Below, in pieces: positions 5,529-15,400 of a stretch of DNA of 20,114 nt. A program made the translations under genes and the position numbers. The stretch covers positions 1 through 20,114 of the forward strand of contig CALXZR010000076.1 in assembly GCA_944393295.1 (NCBI GenBank), read 5' to 3'. The notes under the pieces were generated by a model. That model had not been told where the DNA came from. It saw only the letters and a program-made list of their open reading frames with translations, and ran no database searches. How positions within the stretch are numbered: position 1 is the first letter of the stretch; each line of letters starts with the position of its first letter. Source of the DNA: an uncultured Clostridia bacterium. GTDB taxonomy: Bacteria > Bacillota_A > Clostridia > TANB77 > CAG-508.

Positions 5529-7265
5529 TTATACTCTTTTTATTTCTTCAAATCTTTTTACTTTAAGAGTTGTAGTTTTTATTAATTCTTCCTCTGTAAT
5601 TTTAATTTCTTTTACATATTTATAAGTTGGCATTTTTCTATTAATATTTTTTACTTCTTGCCATAATTTATTTTTAATATCTTCTTCTTTTGTTAGTCCA
5701 TATTCATTTTCAAAAATTTCTCTATCATATACTAATTTAGCACAAATTTTTAAATCATCTTTATCTTCATTGTCTGATTTCCCATAAACAAATGATTCTT
5801 TTACTCCAGGAATATCATTTATTAAAGTTTCTAGTTCCTCTGGATAAATATTTTTACCATTTTTTAAAACTATTACACTTTTCTTTCTACCAGTAATAAA
5901 AATATAATCATCTTTATCAAAATATGCTAAGTCTCCTGTTAAAAACCATCCATCTTGTATAGCTGCTTTTGTAGCTTCCTCATCATTATGATATCCAAGC
6001 ATTACACAAGGTCCTTTTACAGCAAGTTCGCCTATTCCTTGTTCGTTTGGTTCTACTATTTTTCCTTCAAAACTTGGGAATAATTTTCCTATTGAGCCTA
6101 CTTTTACACATTCTTTATGTTCAGCCGCAACAACTGGTGATGTTTCTGTTAATCCATATCCTTGATAAGTTTCTACACCAAAATTGTTAAATCCTTTTTC
6201 TGCTTCTGGATTAAAAGCTGCGGCTCCAGCAACAAATAATCTTAATTTTCCTCCTAAATTATCATGAATTTCTTTAAATATTTTTCTTCTTATATCAATT
6301 CCAAATTTTAGTAAAAAATTGCTTAATTTCATTGCAAATTTTACCTTTTTAGTTTTTCCTTGTTTATCTATATTTTTCAAAATTTGTTTATACATACTTT
6401 CAAATAATATAGGAACTGCTATCATTACACTTACATGATATTCTTTTATATTTTGAGCTATATGTCTTAAACCTTCGCAAAAAGTTACACAAGCACCTAC
6501 ACTAACTGGATATAAGAAACCTACTGTAGATTCAAAAGTATGATGTAAAGGTAAAAATGATAAAAGAGTATCATTTGAGTTTACATCAAACACAGTTGAT
6601 ATATCGTAAATGTTTGAACATATATTTTTATGTGACAAAGCAACAGCTTTAGATTTTGAAGTAGTTCCAGAAGTAAATAACATTATTGACATTTTTTCAT
6701 TATCAATTTCTGCATCTAAAAAGCTTCTTGCTCCGTTTTTTAATAAATCCTTTCCTATTTTTACTAACTCTTTTTGTGAATAAATTTGATCTTTTGTTTC
6801 ATTTGCATCCATAGAAATAAAGAATTTTATTTTTCCTAGTTTTTGATCCTTAACTTTTTGCATAACATCGTTATACTTTTCAGAATAAAAAATAGCCTCT
6901 ATTTCTGAACGTTCAATTAAATTTAATATTTCATTATCAGGTAAAGCTTTATCTAATGGAACAACTATACCTGTCCCACATACAATTGATAAATAGCTAA
7001 GTTGCCATTCTTTTCTATTTTCTCCTATAATCCCTATTCTTTTATCTTTTAAGCCAATACTTATAAGTGCTGTTCCTAGACTATTTACCTCATCTATATA
7101 ATCTTTATATGAAATTTCTTTAAACTCACCTTCTTTATCAGTTTTCATTTTAAAAGCTGGTTTATCTCCAAACTTTTCTTGTGAATTGTTTATTATTTCT
7201 TTTATGTTGTTAAACTTTTGTGGATCATATAATTTTTTTGTACAAGTATGTTTTCTTTCTCCCAT
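5529..7265 (-). CDS. Long-chain fatty acid-CoA ligase (AMP-forming), 578 aa
   Basis: ATP-dependent activation of a carboxylic acid, probably a fatty acid, to its CoA thioester. The adenylate-forming core motifs are complete: the phosphate-binding loop LFTSGTTSKSKAVAL (196-210), YQGYGLTETSP (367-377), the ribose-binding GDLAYFD (444-450), the hinge GRKKSVIVLKNGKNIYPEE (459-477), and a C-terminal lysine region TTTLKVKRFE. The length fits bacterial FadD/FAA1-type ligases. No signal peptide; such enzymes act at the inner face of the membrane. It lies 35 bases after a TetR regulator gene on the same strand, which suggests the regulator senses an acyl-CoA or fatty acid. Substrate chain length cannot be read from sequence. 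Confidence 0.88.
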   Translation of the reverse strand: MGERKHTCTKKLYDPQKFNNIKEIINNSQEKFGDKPAFKMKTDKEGEFKEISYKDYIDEVNSLGTALISIGLKDKRIGIIGENRKEWQLSYLSIVCGTGIVVPLDKALPDNEILNLIERSEIEAIFYSEKYNDVMQKVKDQKLGKIKFFISMDANETKDQIYSQKELVKIGKDLLKNGARSFLDAEIDNEKMSIMLFTSGTTSKSKAVALSHKNICSNIYDISTVFDVNSNDTLLSFLPLHHTFESTVGFLYPVSVGACVTFCEGLRHIAQNIKEYHVSVMIAVPILFESMYKQILKNIDKQGKTKKVKFAMKLSNFLLKFGIDIRRKIFKEIHDNLGGKLRLFVAGAAAFNPEAEKGFNNFGVETYQGYGLTETSPVVAAEHKECVKVGSIGKLFPSFEGKIVEPNEQGIGELAVKGPCVMLGYHNDEEATKAAIQDGWFLTGDLAYFDKDDYIFITGRKKSVIVLKNGKNIYPEELETLINDIPGVKESFVYGKSDNEDKDDLKICAKLVYDREIFENEYGLTKEEDIKNKLWQEVKNINRKMPTYKYVKEIKITEEELIKTTTLKVKRFEEIKRV

Positions 7266-7300
7266 TTTATTTTCCCCTTCTAAAATAAATCTATATCTTA

Positions 7301-7867
7301 TTATTTCCCTAACAAATTAAAAAAAGTCAATTCATATTCATTTTCTAATTCTTTAATCTGTAATTCCTTACTTGTTTTTCTAATATATATTAAACTAGTA
7401 CAAGTTAATGAAAATATTTGAGAAGCCATAACTTCACTATTACATTCTCTAATATCACCTTTTGTTAGTCCTTCTTCTATTATTTTTTGTATAACATTTA
7501 TATATTCAATTACTTTTTCTCTACAAAAAACATTTCTAGAACCAGTTCCAAACATCTGGCTTAAAACTATTGTTATAATATTTTCGTATTTAAAAATAGT
7601 TTTTAATTGAATAATAGAAACAGCTTTTAATTTATCAATTGTATTATCACATTTAGACGTTTTTATTTCTATACTATTTTTTAAAAGCTTCATTCCTTCT
7701 TCTACAAGAAAATTAAAAATTTCCTCTTTACTTGAAAAATGATAATATAAAGTTCCCTTTGCAACTCCAACAACAGAAGTTATCTCTTCGATACTTGTTG
7801 CATCATATCCTTTTTCTGCAAAGAGCTTCATCGACGTTTCAAAAATTTTCCTCTTTGTTTTATTCAT
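7301..7867 (-). CDS. TetR/AcrR family transcriptional regulator, 188 aa
   Basis: The N-terminal DNA-binding domain has the TetR pattern: KIFETSMKLFAEKGYDATSIEEI, then VVGVAKGTLYYHFSSKEEIF. The C-terminal domain (about 60-188) is a helical ligand/dimer domain with no assignable ligand. A GTG at 7876 would add three residues but overlaps the AGGTGG ribosome site (7873-7878); the ATG at 7867 is 5 bases after that site and is preferred. It is the first gene of an operon with the acyl-CoA ligase, so it probably represses both. An inverted repeat TTGCA-AAAA-TGCAA overlaps its own -35 box and is a candidate operator. Confidence 0.88.
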   Translation of the reverse strand: MNKTKRKIFETSMKLFAEKGYDATSIEEITSVVGVAKGTLYYHFSSKEEIFNFLVEEGMKLLKNSIEIKTSKCDNTIDKLKAVSIIQLKTIFKYENIITIVLSQMFGTGSRNVFCREKVIEYINVIQKIIEEGLTKGDIRECNSEVMASQIFSLTCTSLIYIRKTSKELQIKELENEYELTFFNLLGK

Positions 7868-7895
7868 AAATTCCACCTAACTCAAATTTATGATA

Positions 7896-7924
7896 ATTAT
7901 ATAATTTTTATTGCATTTTTGCAA
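7896..7924 (-). promoter_or_regulatory. tetR promoter with candidate operator
   Basis: Minus strand: -35 TTGCAA (7919-7924), 17-bp spacer, -10 TATAAT (7896-7901). The -35 box is the left arm of the inverted repeat TTGCA-AAAA-TGCAA (7911-7924), a position where a bound repressor would block RNA polymerase. Confidence 0.6.
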
Positions 7925-7976
7925 GATTTTTTTAAAATTTGAACTAAACTTCGATAATGAGATTTTATATAAAAAA

Positions 7977-8000
7977 TAAAAGTAGCCCATGCTACTTTTA
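7977..8000 (-). terminator. Terminator of the ABC transporter/GntR operon
   Basis: A perfect 10-bp stem TAAAAGTAGC (7977-7986) with 7991-8000, loop of 4, followed on the minus strand by TTTTTTATAT. Confidence 0.8.
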
Positions 8001-8042
8001 TTTTATTATTTCATTAATTTTCATAATTTCAATTTTATAAAT

Positions 8043-8390
8043 CTATAATTTTTTCTTTATTTCCTCTTCTGTTAAACCTAATTGTTTAATTTCTTTAATA
8101 ATTTTTCTAATTTCATTTAATTTCTCTTCTATTTTTTCTTCTACTATTTTTTTCGTATCATATGCTATAAAAGTGCCTTTTGTTGATATAGTTACTGTAA
8201 CTCCTCTTCTTTCTAATTCAGTATAAGCTTTTTTTACAGTGTTTGGATTTATTCCTAAAGTGGTTGCCATATCTCTTACAGAGGGCAATTGTTCTTCTGG
8301 TTTTAAAATTCCAATAGCAACATATCTTTCTATTTCTTCAACTATTTGTTCATAAATAGGAGTTCTACTTTGATAGTCTAAATTAATCAT
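8043..8390 (-). CDS. GntR family regulator, YtrA subfamily, 115 aa
   Basis: The winged-helix domain (residues about 5-72) has the YtrA-type pattern: SRTPIYEQIVEEIERYVAIG, LPSVRDMATTLGINPNTVKK, AYTELERRG, then a short helical tail (KKIVEEKIEEKLNEIRKII) instead of a large ligand domain. That short form and the neighbouring ABC transporter genes define the YtrA group. A GTG nine bases upstream overlaps the GGAG of the ribosome site; the ATG at 8390 is 8 bases after GGAG and is the better start. The gene is the last of the operon (15 bases after the permease), whereas many ytr-type operons carry the regulator first. It probably represses the operon through the palindrome at 11349-11362. Confidence 0.9.
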   Translation of the reverse strand: MINLDYQSRTPIYEQIVEEIERYVAIGILKPEEQLPSVRDMATTLGINPNTVKKAYTELERRGVTVTISTKGTFIAYDTKKIVEEKIEEKLNEIRKIIKEIKQLGLTEEEIKKKL

Positions 8391-8405
8391 ATATATCACT
8401 CCTTT

Positions 8406-10412
8406 CTAACTTTCTAAATTAATATTAGAATTATTTACAATTTCTGATTCTTCAATTTCTGGGCTAGAAAACTCCTCCTCATATTCATATTCAATATCAT
8501 TTGCTACCAGTTGCATAAATTCTTCAACATTATTGGTATAAAAACACATACTATAATATTGTTTTCCTGAAACAGATATAACAATTTCTATATAATTATT
8601 ATCTTTATTTACTTCTTGATTAGTATTTTTTACAAAATTAACAATTTTTTTGCTAACATCATTAGTTATTCTATAATATTCAGATAATTTTTTCTCTGGA
8701 TTATAAAGTCTTATTGTATAATACAAACTCATTTTTTCGTTACTTTTTTCTAGTTTATTTAATGTCTCTAGTGTTAATTTATTAGATAACTTCATACAAT
8801 ATTGCTGTAATTCATCATTGATTTCTATCGGAAGTTTTAAACAATATACTCTATGATTTTTATAATAATAACATCTTACAAATTTTGAATATTGATAATA
8901 ATCTACTTTATTATTAAATTCTTTATAATTATCTTTAATTGTGCTATTAATTAAATTAATAATTTTGCTTTTATCTTCGCCAGTTATTTTTTTATTTTCA
9001 TATATAATAGTATAATTTTTTGTGTCTTCTATTTTTAGATCTTCATCTAATGCTTCTTGATAATTATTATCATTATCTAAATACTCCATTATTTTATTAT
9101 AATTATCTTTCTTTAAAAATACTTGTGAAAAAATTTCTTTTCCATCTTTTAAACTAATTTTTACATAAGTATAATTATAGTTTAAAGAAGAACTATTTGA
9201 ATCACTTAATCCATTATAAAATACATCAATTAAATCAGCATCTTTTATCTCGTAATTTATTTCTTCTAAATCATATATATTGTCATCATCATAATATTCT
9301 TTAAGTTCCGCTATACCAAAGCTTTTTATATCTGCTCTTGCATATTCTTTAATATTTTCTTCCTTATAATTTTTTGCAAAGAATAAGCCTCCAAAAAGAA
9401 TTGCTACAGTTAAAGCAAATACTGGTATTTCTATTTTTAATTTAACTTTTCTATTTGTTAAAATATCATATACATAGTAATACACAAATATAATCGCAAA
9501 ATATAATATCATATTGCTTATAGTTGCTTCTGATAGAACTACTAATGCTACCATTGGAACTAATGTTAAGCCTTTTATTAAAAGATGTATGCAAGTATTT
9601 GAAAAAGCTTCTTCTGTATTTTCCATTTTTCTCTTTTGGAATAACTTACAAGCTATAATCGCATATATCGCACTAAGAATAATCATCTTTATAAAAACTC
9701 TATTTGAAAAAATAATATCATTATAAATATAATTTCTAAAGAAATTATATGGAATTGTATAGTATTTAAAGTTTTCATTCGAAATTGATATATTTTCCAT
9801 TCCACTTTGAACAAATTCAATTTTTTCATAAAAATCAAATCCAGATATTGCATCTACTGTAAAAGGCACTAAAAACAATACTAACATAGTTACTACAATT
9901 TGAGTAATTAAGTTTCCTGCAATAGCCATTCCTATACTAGTTGCTGAAAAAACAAACACATAGGAAATTGTTCCTATTATAAAAGTATCTAAAAGCATAT
10001 TAAAATTAATTATAGTATTTGGTAAAACTAATAAAGTAATTGTAGAAAATATAAAAGTTAAAATTTGTATTAATAAAATTAATAAAATTCCACCTATAAA
10101 ATTAGTTAAAAATATTGTTTTTCTATTAATCGGCATAGAGCCTATAAAATCTACACTTTTTCTTTTAAATATATATCCAAACAATACTTGTGAAATTGCA
10201 ATAGGAATAATATACATTCCCAAAAGATTTATAATATTAAAAGCTTGAGCTGAATTTTCATAACTTACACTTGTAGTATTTTCTATATGTAAATTTATTA
10301 ATACTAAAACAGTTAAAATAGGTACTATTGCAATAGTAATTCCAAATAAAGTTTTAGACTTTTTTAAATTTTGAATAAAATAATTTTTATTAAATAACTT
10401 CGTTAAATTCAT
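8406..10412 (-). CDS. ABC transporter permease with large C-terminal extracytoplasmic domain, 668 aa
   Basis: The N-terminal about 350 residues hold about nine hydrophobic segments, for example LFGITIAIVPILTVLVLI, NFIGGILLILLIQILTFIF, ITQIVVTMLVLFLVPF, ILYFAIIFVYYYVYDIL and FALTVAILFGGLFF. The remaining about 300 residues have none and are rich in Y, N, D, E and K. With an odd number of helices and the N-terminus inside, this domain would face outside the cell. Such permeases with a soluble C-terminal domain are known beside YtrA-type regulators. The ATG at 10412 is used because GGAGG (within the end of the ATPase gene) is 9 bases upstream; an in-frame ATG at 10433 precedes that site. It overlaps the ATPase gene by 23 bases. 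The substrate is unknown; antimicrobial peptides or cell-envelope stress agents are typical for this group. Confidence 0.85.
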   Translation of the reverse strand: MNLTKLFNKNYFIQNLKKSKTLFGITIAIVPILTVLVLINLHIENTTSVSYENSAQAFNIINLLGMYIIPIAISQVLFGYIFKRKSVDFIGSMPINRKTIFLTNFIGGILLILLIQILTFIFSTITLLVLPNTIINFNMLLDTFIIGTISYVFVFSATSIGMAIAGNLITQIVVTMLVLFLVPFTVDAISGFDFYEKIEFVQSGMENISISNENFKYYTIPYNFFRNYIYNDIIFSNRVFIKMIILSAIYAIIACKLFQKRKMENTEEAFSNTCIHLLIKGLTLVPMVALVVLSEATISNMILYFAIIFVYYYVYDILTNRKVKLKIEIPVFALTVAILFGGLFFAKNYKEENIKEYARADIKSFGIAELKEYYDDDNIYDLEEINYEIKDADLIDVFYNGLSDSNSSSLNYNYTYVKISLKDGKEIFSQVFLKKDNYNKIMEYLDNDNNYQEALDEDLKIEDTKNYTIIYENKKITGEDKSKIINLINSTIKDNYKEFNNKVDYYQYSKFVRCYYYKNHRVYCLKLPIEINDELQQYCMKLSNKLTLETLNKLEKSNEKMSLYYTIRLYNPEKKLSEYYRITNDVSKKIVNFVKNTNQEVNKDNNYIEIVISVSGKQYYSMCFYTNNVEEFMQLVANDIEYEYEEEFSSPEIEESEIVNNSNINLES

Positions 10413-11286
10413 ATCCAAGTACCTCCATTTCATATATAAAAATCTCCTCTAGTGTTAAGGTTAAAAAGTCTAAAATCAAAGGATTTTTTTCTTTCAAATA
10501 TTCTTCATATTCTTCTTTTTCTCCTTTTACAATCATTGTTGCAACACTACCTGTTTTTTTGAAATTTAAAATATTTAATTTTTCAAAATCCTTTTCTGAA
10601 AAATCTTCTTTTAATGAAATTTGTACTTTAAAGATATTTGTTTTTAAAGAATCTACCTCACTTTCAAATAAAATGCCACCTTTATATAAAAGTCCTAAAT
10701 TATCACAGATATCCTCTAACTCTCTTAGATTATGACTAGTCATTATTATAGTGGTATTTTTTGCCTCCATTTGTTTTGCTAAAATTTTCTTCATCAAATT
10801 TCTTACTACTGGATCTAATCCATCAAAAGTTTCATCAAAAAACATATAATCTGCATTTGTTGCTATTGCGCAAATTAAACTACATTGTCTTTTCATACCT
10901 TTTGAAAAATTTTGAACTTTTTCATTTAGATTTAATTTTAAAATTCCAGCAAGTTCCTCTAAATATTTCATATCAAAATTTTTGTACATAGCTTGGTAAA
11001 ATTTTGCCATGTCTTTTAAAGTATATGATGGAAAAAAATATAAATCATCTGGAACAAATACAAGTCTTTGCTTTAAATCTTGATTATCTTCAATTTCTAT
11101 ATCGTCAATTAATATAGTTCCTTCATCTCTTTTAAAAATATCATTTACAATTCTAAGCAATGTTGATTTTCCTGCACCATTTGCACCAATTAATCCATAA
11201 ATTGAACCTGTTTTTATATTACAATTTAGCTTATCTAACACTTTTTTATTTCCATATGATTTACTTAAGTTTCTTATTTCTATCAT
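10390..11286 (-). CDS. ABC transporter ATP-binding protein, 298 aa
   Basis: Nucleotide-binding subunit. Motifs from the chosen start: Walker A GANGAGKS (34-41), signature FSKGMKRQ (127-134), Walker B YMFFDE (147-152) followed by TFDGLDP, and the H-loop histidine in MTSHNL (H185). The usual Q-loop glutamine is replaced in VFVPDDLYFF, as is common in YtrB/BcrA-like exporters. The C-terminal about 90 residues form the typical accessory domain ending in LEEIFIYEMEVLGYE. A TTG at 11304 is in frame but lies before the ribosome site; GGGAGGG is 7 bases before the ATG at 11286. It is the first gene of the operon with the permease and GntR genes. Confidence 0.92.
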   Translation of the reverse strand: MIEIRNLSKSYGNKKVLDKLNCNIKTGSIYGLIGANGAGKSTLLRIVNDIFKRDEGTILIDDIEIEDNQDLKQRLVFVPDDLYFFPSYTLKDMAKFYQAMYKNFDMKYLEELAGILKLNLNEKVQNFSKGMKRQCSLICAIATNADYMFFDETFDGLDPVVRNLMKKILAKQMEAKNTTIIMTSHNLRELEDICDNLGLLYKGGILFESEVDSLKTNIFKVQISLKEDFSEKDFEKLNILNFKKTGSVATMIVKGEKEEYEEYLKEKNPLILDFLTLTLEEIFIYEMEVLGYEFNEVI

Positions 11287-11348
11287 ATAAAAACCCTCCC
11301 ACAAAATTATTAATAATAAAATCCAAATCTGAAAATTATCTGTACTAT

Positions 11349-11362
11349 TTGTACTAGTACAA
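11349..11362 (-). promoter_or_regulatory. Candidate GntR operator, 14-bp perfect palindrome
   Basis: TTGTACTAGTACAA is its own reverse complement. It begins at the last base of the -10 box and is centred on the expected transcription start of the ABC operon. TGTACT recurs at 11341-11346. GntR-family repressors bind short palindromes of this kind; binding by the operon's own GntR protein is inferred. Confidence 0.6.
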
Positions 11363-11390
11363 TTTTATTATAATACTATATTTTTGTCAA
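11362..11390 (-). promoter_or_regulatory. Promoter of the ABC transporter/GntR operon
   Basis: Minus strand: -35 TTGACA (11385-11390, exact consensus), 17-bp spacer, -10 TAAAAT (11362-11367). The palindrome sits directly downstream. Confidence 0.7.
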
Positions 11391-11444
11391 TATATTTAAG
11401 AAAAACTTAAGAAAGTAATACAATTTTTATAAATAAAGAAATTT

Positions 11445-11484
11445 ATATAACAAAAGCCATTCAAACGAATGGCTTTTGTTATAT
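11445..11484 (-). terminator. Terminator of the carAB-PHP operon
   Basis: A perfect 18-bp stem (11445-11462 with 11467-11484), loop AAAC, only 3 bases after the PHP gene stop. The tail on the minus strand is A/T-mixed (AAATTTC). Confidence 0.8.
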
Positions 11485-11487
11485 TCT

Positions 11488-12372
11488 TTAAATCTTTCTT
11501 ACTGTATTTATCCAACTTTCTACAAAATCTTTTTGAATAATTATATTTTTATTTATACCAGTTCCCATAAAAGTTGTAGGTTTATTTTTTCCATGATAAT
11601 CGGAACCCCCAGACATAAACTTATTGTATTTTTTGCATAGTTTTATCATAAATTCTTTTTCTTCCTTGTTAAATAATGGATATATACACTCTAATCCATC
11701 TATATCAGTTGTTTTCAATATTTCTTCTATAGAATATCTTTTATTCTCAAATGAGTATATTAATCCATGTGCTAAAAAAGCTAATCCTCCTGCTTTATGT
11801 ATTTTATCTATTAAGGTTTGGCAATCATCATAATATTTTGAAGTATTGTAATAAAAAGGACTATTCTTATTTCCTTCATGTTCTCTATAAAAGGTATTTC
11901 TATTTATCTGTCCTAAACTTTTTAATATTTGTTCATTTTCTTTATATTTAATTATATCATCACAAAAAACCCAACATGCATATACTTTATTAGGATCTTT
12001 TATATCTACTTTTATATTTTCATCTACTTTTATTCCAAGACTTTTAGCAACTTTTATAAAATGTTTTAAAATATCATTTTGTACTTGTGTTTTATTTTCT
12101 TTCTTTATATTTATATTTTTATAATTAATTCCATAAGCTAAAATTTCTATATTAATATCATTAAAAATTGCCTTTATTTCTGAACCAATTACAATTTCTC
12201 CGCTAAATTTTCTTCTCATTTCTGGATTTTTTTCTAATTCATAATATGCACCTACAGAATTATGATCAGTAATTGAAATAATTTCAATTTTTTGTCGTTC
12301 TGCATTTTCCAATAATTTTTCCACAGAATCAGTTCCATCTGAATGATTCGTGTGTAAATGTAAATCTATCAT
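11488..12372 (-). CDS. PHP-domain phosphoesterase, 294 aa
   Basis: The metal-binding motifs of the PHP (polymerase and histidinol phosphatase) fold are present in order: HLHTNHSDGT (H5, H7, D12), SITDHNS (D36, H37), GSEIKA (E65), FLAHG, and the C-terminal SGGSDYHGK. This single-domain layout is like RNase AM/YciV-type 5'-3' exonucleases and nucleoside bisphosphate phosphatases, cytoplasmic metal-dependent enzymes. The exact substrate cannot be fixed. It follows carB by 48 bases with no terminator between and its own AGGAG site 8 bases before the ATG, so it is probably the third gene of the carAB transcript. A nucleotide-recycling role would fit that setting but is inferred. Confidence 0.85.
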   Translation of the reverse strand: MIDLHLHTNHSDGTDSVEKLLENAERQKIEIISITDHNSVGAYYELEKNPEMRRKFSGEIVIGSEIKAIFNDINIEILAYGINYKNINIKKENKTQVQNDILKHFIKVAKSLGIKVDENIKVDIKDPNKVYACWVFCDDIIKYKENEQILKSLGQINRNTFYREHEGNKNSPFYYNTSKYYDDCQTLIDKIHKAGGLAFLAHGLIYSFENKRYSIEEILKTTDIDGLECIYPLFNKEEKEFMIKLCKKYNKFMSGGSDYHGKNKPTTFMGTGINKNIIIQKDFVESWINTVRKI

Positions 12373-12420
12373 TTTATATTCTCCTATTTTTTATTTTAAA
12401 CAATTTTACAATAATTATTT

Positions 12421-15400
12421 TTAAATCTTAGTTATATCAACTACTTCTAAATCTTTTTCTTCTACATTGTCGTCAATTGCTTTGTATAAAGCATTTACTG
12501 TATCTAGTGATGTAAAGCAAGGTATTTTGCACTCTACTGTTAATCTTCTTATTTTAAATCCGTCACGATTAGCTTGTTTTCCTTTAGTTGGTGTATTTAC
12601 AACAAAATTTATTTTTCCAGATTGAATTAAATCTATAATGCTGTCTTTTCCTTCCCAAATTTTCTCTACTACTATTGCATCAATTCCATTTTCTTTTAAA
12701 AATTTAGCTGTTCCTATTGTTGAATAAATTATAAAACCTTTTTCTTTAAACTTTTTAGCAATTGGTAGCATCTCTGGTTTATCTTTATCTCTAACAGTAA
12801 TAAGAATACTTCCAGTTTTAGAAACATTAGCTCCACTTGCTATAAAAGCTTTCAATATAGCATTTTCAAAGTTTTTATCTACTCCTAAAACTTCTCCAGT
12901 TGATTTCATTTCAGGACCTAAACTTGTATCTGCATTCTTTATTTTTTCAAAAGAAAATACTGGCATTTTTACACAAACATATTCACTTTTTTTATACAAG
13001 CCTGTTCCATATGGCATATTTTTTAATTTTTTTCCTAGAATTACATCTGTTGCAATATCTATCATAGGTAAATTTGTAACCTTGCTAATATATGGAACTG
13101 TTCTACTAGAACGTGGATTTACTTCAATAATATATACTTTGTCATTACTTACTATAAATTGTATATTTAAAATACCTATTACATTTAGTTCTTTTGCGAT
13201 TTTTTCCGTATATTTTATTATTTCCTTTTCATATTTTAAATCTAAAGTTTGTGTTGGATAAACTGAAATACTATCTCCAGAATGTACACCTGCTCTTTCT
13301 AAATGTTCCATTATTCCTGGAATTAAAATATCCTCTCCATCACAAATAGCATCCACTTCTACTTCTTTTCCCAAAATGTATTTATCTACTAAAATAGGAT
13401 GTTCTTGTGCAACCTCATTAATTTCATTAACATATTCTTCTATTTCTTTATCATCATAAGCTATTGCCATTCCTTGACCTCCTAAAACATAAGAAGGTCT
13501 AACAAGTACAGGATAGCCCAGATTATTTGCAACTTTTTTTGCTTCTTCTACTGTAAAAATTGTACTTCCTTTTGGTCTTAAAATTCCACAATTATTTAAA
13601 GCTTCATCAAACTCTTTTCTATCTTCTGCTCTATCCATATCAACTTCTTGAGTTCCTAAAATTTTTACTCCCATCTCTGTTAAAGCTTTAGTTAATTTAA
13701 TTGCTGTTTGACCTCCAAATTGAACAATAGCACCATAAGGCTTTTCTACATCCACTATATTTTCTACATCTTCGGCAGTTAAAGGCTCAAAATATAGTTT
13801 ATCAGCTATATCAAAATCTGTACTAACTGTTTCTGGATTGTTATTTACAATTATAGTTTCATATCCAGCTTTCTTTAATGACCATACTCCATGAACACTG
13901 CAATAATCAAATTCAATTCCTTGTCCTATTCTTATTGGTCCAGAACCTAAAACTAAAACCTTCTTTTTATCGCTAGTTTTTGTTTCGTTTTCTTCATCAT
14001 AGCTTGAATAATAGTATGGTGTTTGTGCTTCAAATTCTGCACTACAAGTATCTACCATTTTAAAATTTGCAACAATTTTATTTCCTAGTCTAATTGCCTT
14101 TATTTCTTTAATGTCCTGTTTTGAAAGCTCTGAAATTACTTTATCTGTAAATCCAAATTTCTTAGCTTTTCTAATTAAATTTGCATTCAACTCTTTCGTT
14201 TGCAAATCTTTTTCCATATTTACAATTTTGCTTACAATTCCAATAAAAAATTTATCGACTGTTGTAATATTATGAATCTCTTCAACAGATATATCTCTTC
14301 TTAAAGCCTCTGCAATTACAAAAATTCTTTCATTATCTACCTTTTTTAATTTTTCTTCTATTTCTTCTCTTGTAAATTCTTTTAGCTTAGGTAAAATTAA
14401 AGAATCCAAATTTTCTTCTAAAGAACGAACTGCTTTCATAATTCCTGCTTCTAAATTTGGTGCAATAGCCATTACTTCTCCAGTTGCTTTCATTTGAGTC
14501 CCTAAATCTCTACTTGCTGTTAGGAACTTTTTAAATGGCCATTTTGGTATTTTTACAACTACATAATCTAAAACTGGTTCAAAGCAAGCATAAGTTTTTC
14601 CAGTTACAGAATTTATTATTTCGTCTAAAGAATATCCTATAGCTATTTTTGTGGCTACTTTGGCAATTGGATATCCAGTTGCTTTTGAAGCTAAGGCTGA
14701 AGATCTACTTACTCTTGGATTTACTTCAATTACTGCATATTCAAAACTATTTGGATTTAATGCAAATTGAACATTGCAACCACCTTCTATTTTCAAACTA
14801 GAAATTATTTTTATAGCAGAAGTTCTAAGCATTTGATACTCTTTATTTGCAAGTGTTTGTGAAGGAGCAACTACTATACTATCACCTGTATGAACTCCAA
14901 CAGGATCAATATTTTCCATATTACAAATAGTAATACAATTGCCTTTTCCATCTCTCATTACTTCATACTCTATTTCTTTCCAACCAGATATACATTTTTC
15001 AATTAAAACCTCGTGTACTCTAGACATACGAAGACCACTTGAACAAATTTCTTCTAGTTCCTCTATTGTATAAGCAATTCCTCCTCCTGTTCCGCCTAAT
15101 GTATAAGCAGGTCTTACTATTACAGGTAGTCCAATTTTGTTTGCAAATTCAACTGCATCTTCTACATTGTATACAACCTTACTAGATATGCAAGGCTCCC
15201 CAATTTCTTCCATCATATCTTTAAAAGCTTGTCTATCTTCTGCTTTTTTTATTCCTTCAGCTTTAGTTCCTAAAAGTCTTACATTATATTCTTCTAAAAA
15301 ACCATTTTCAGCAAGTTCCATTGCTAAATTTAAGCCTGTTTGTCCACCTAAATTAGGAAGTATGCTATCTGGTCTTTCTTTTTTTATTATCTTTTTTACA

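Noticed and set aside
10413..10433. Upstream ATG for the permease (seven extra residues)
   Set aside because: That ATG lies before the GGAGG ribosome site, which is correctly spaced for the ATG at 10412.
11367..11390. TATAAT 12 bases after TTGACA in the ABC operon promoter
   Set aside because: The spacing is too short for a sigma-A promoter; TAAAAT at 17 bases fits and was used.
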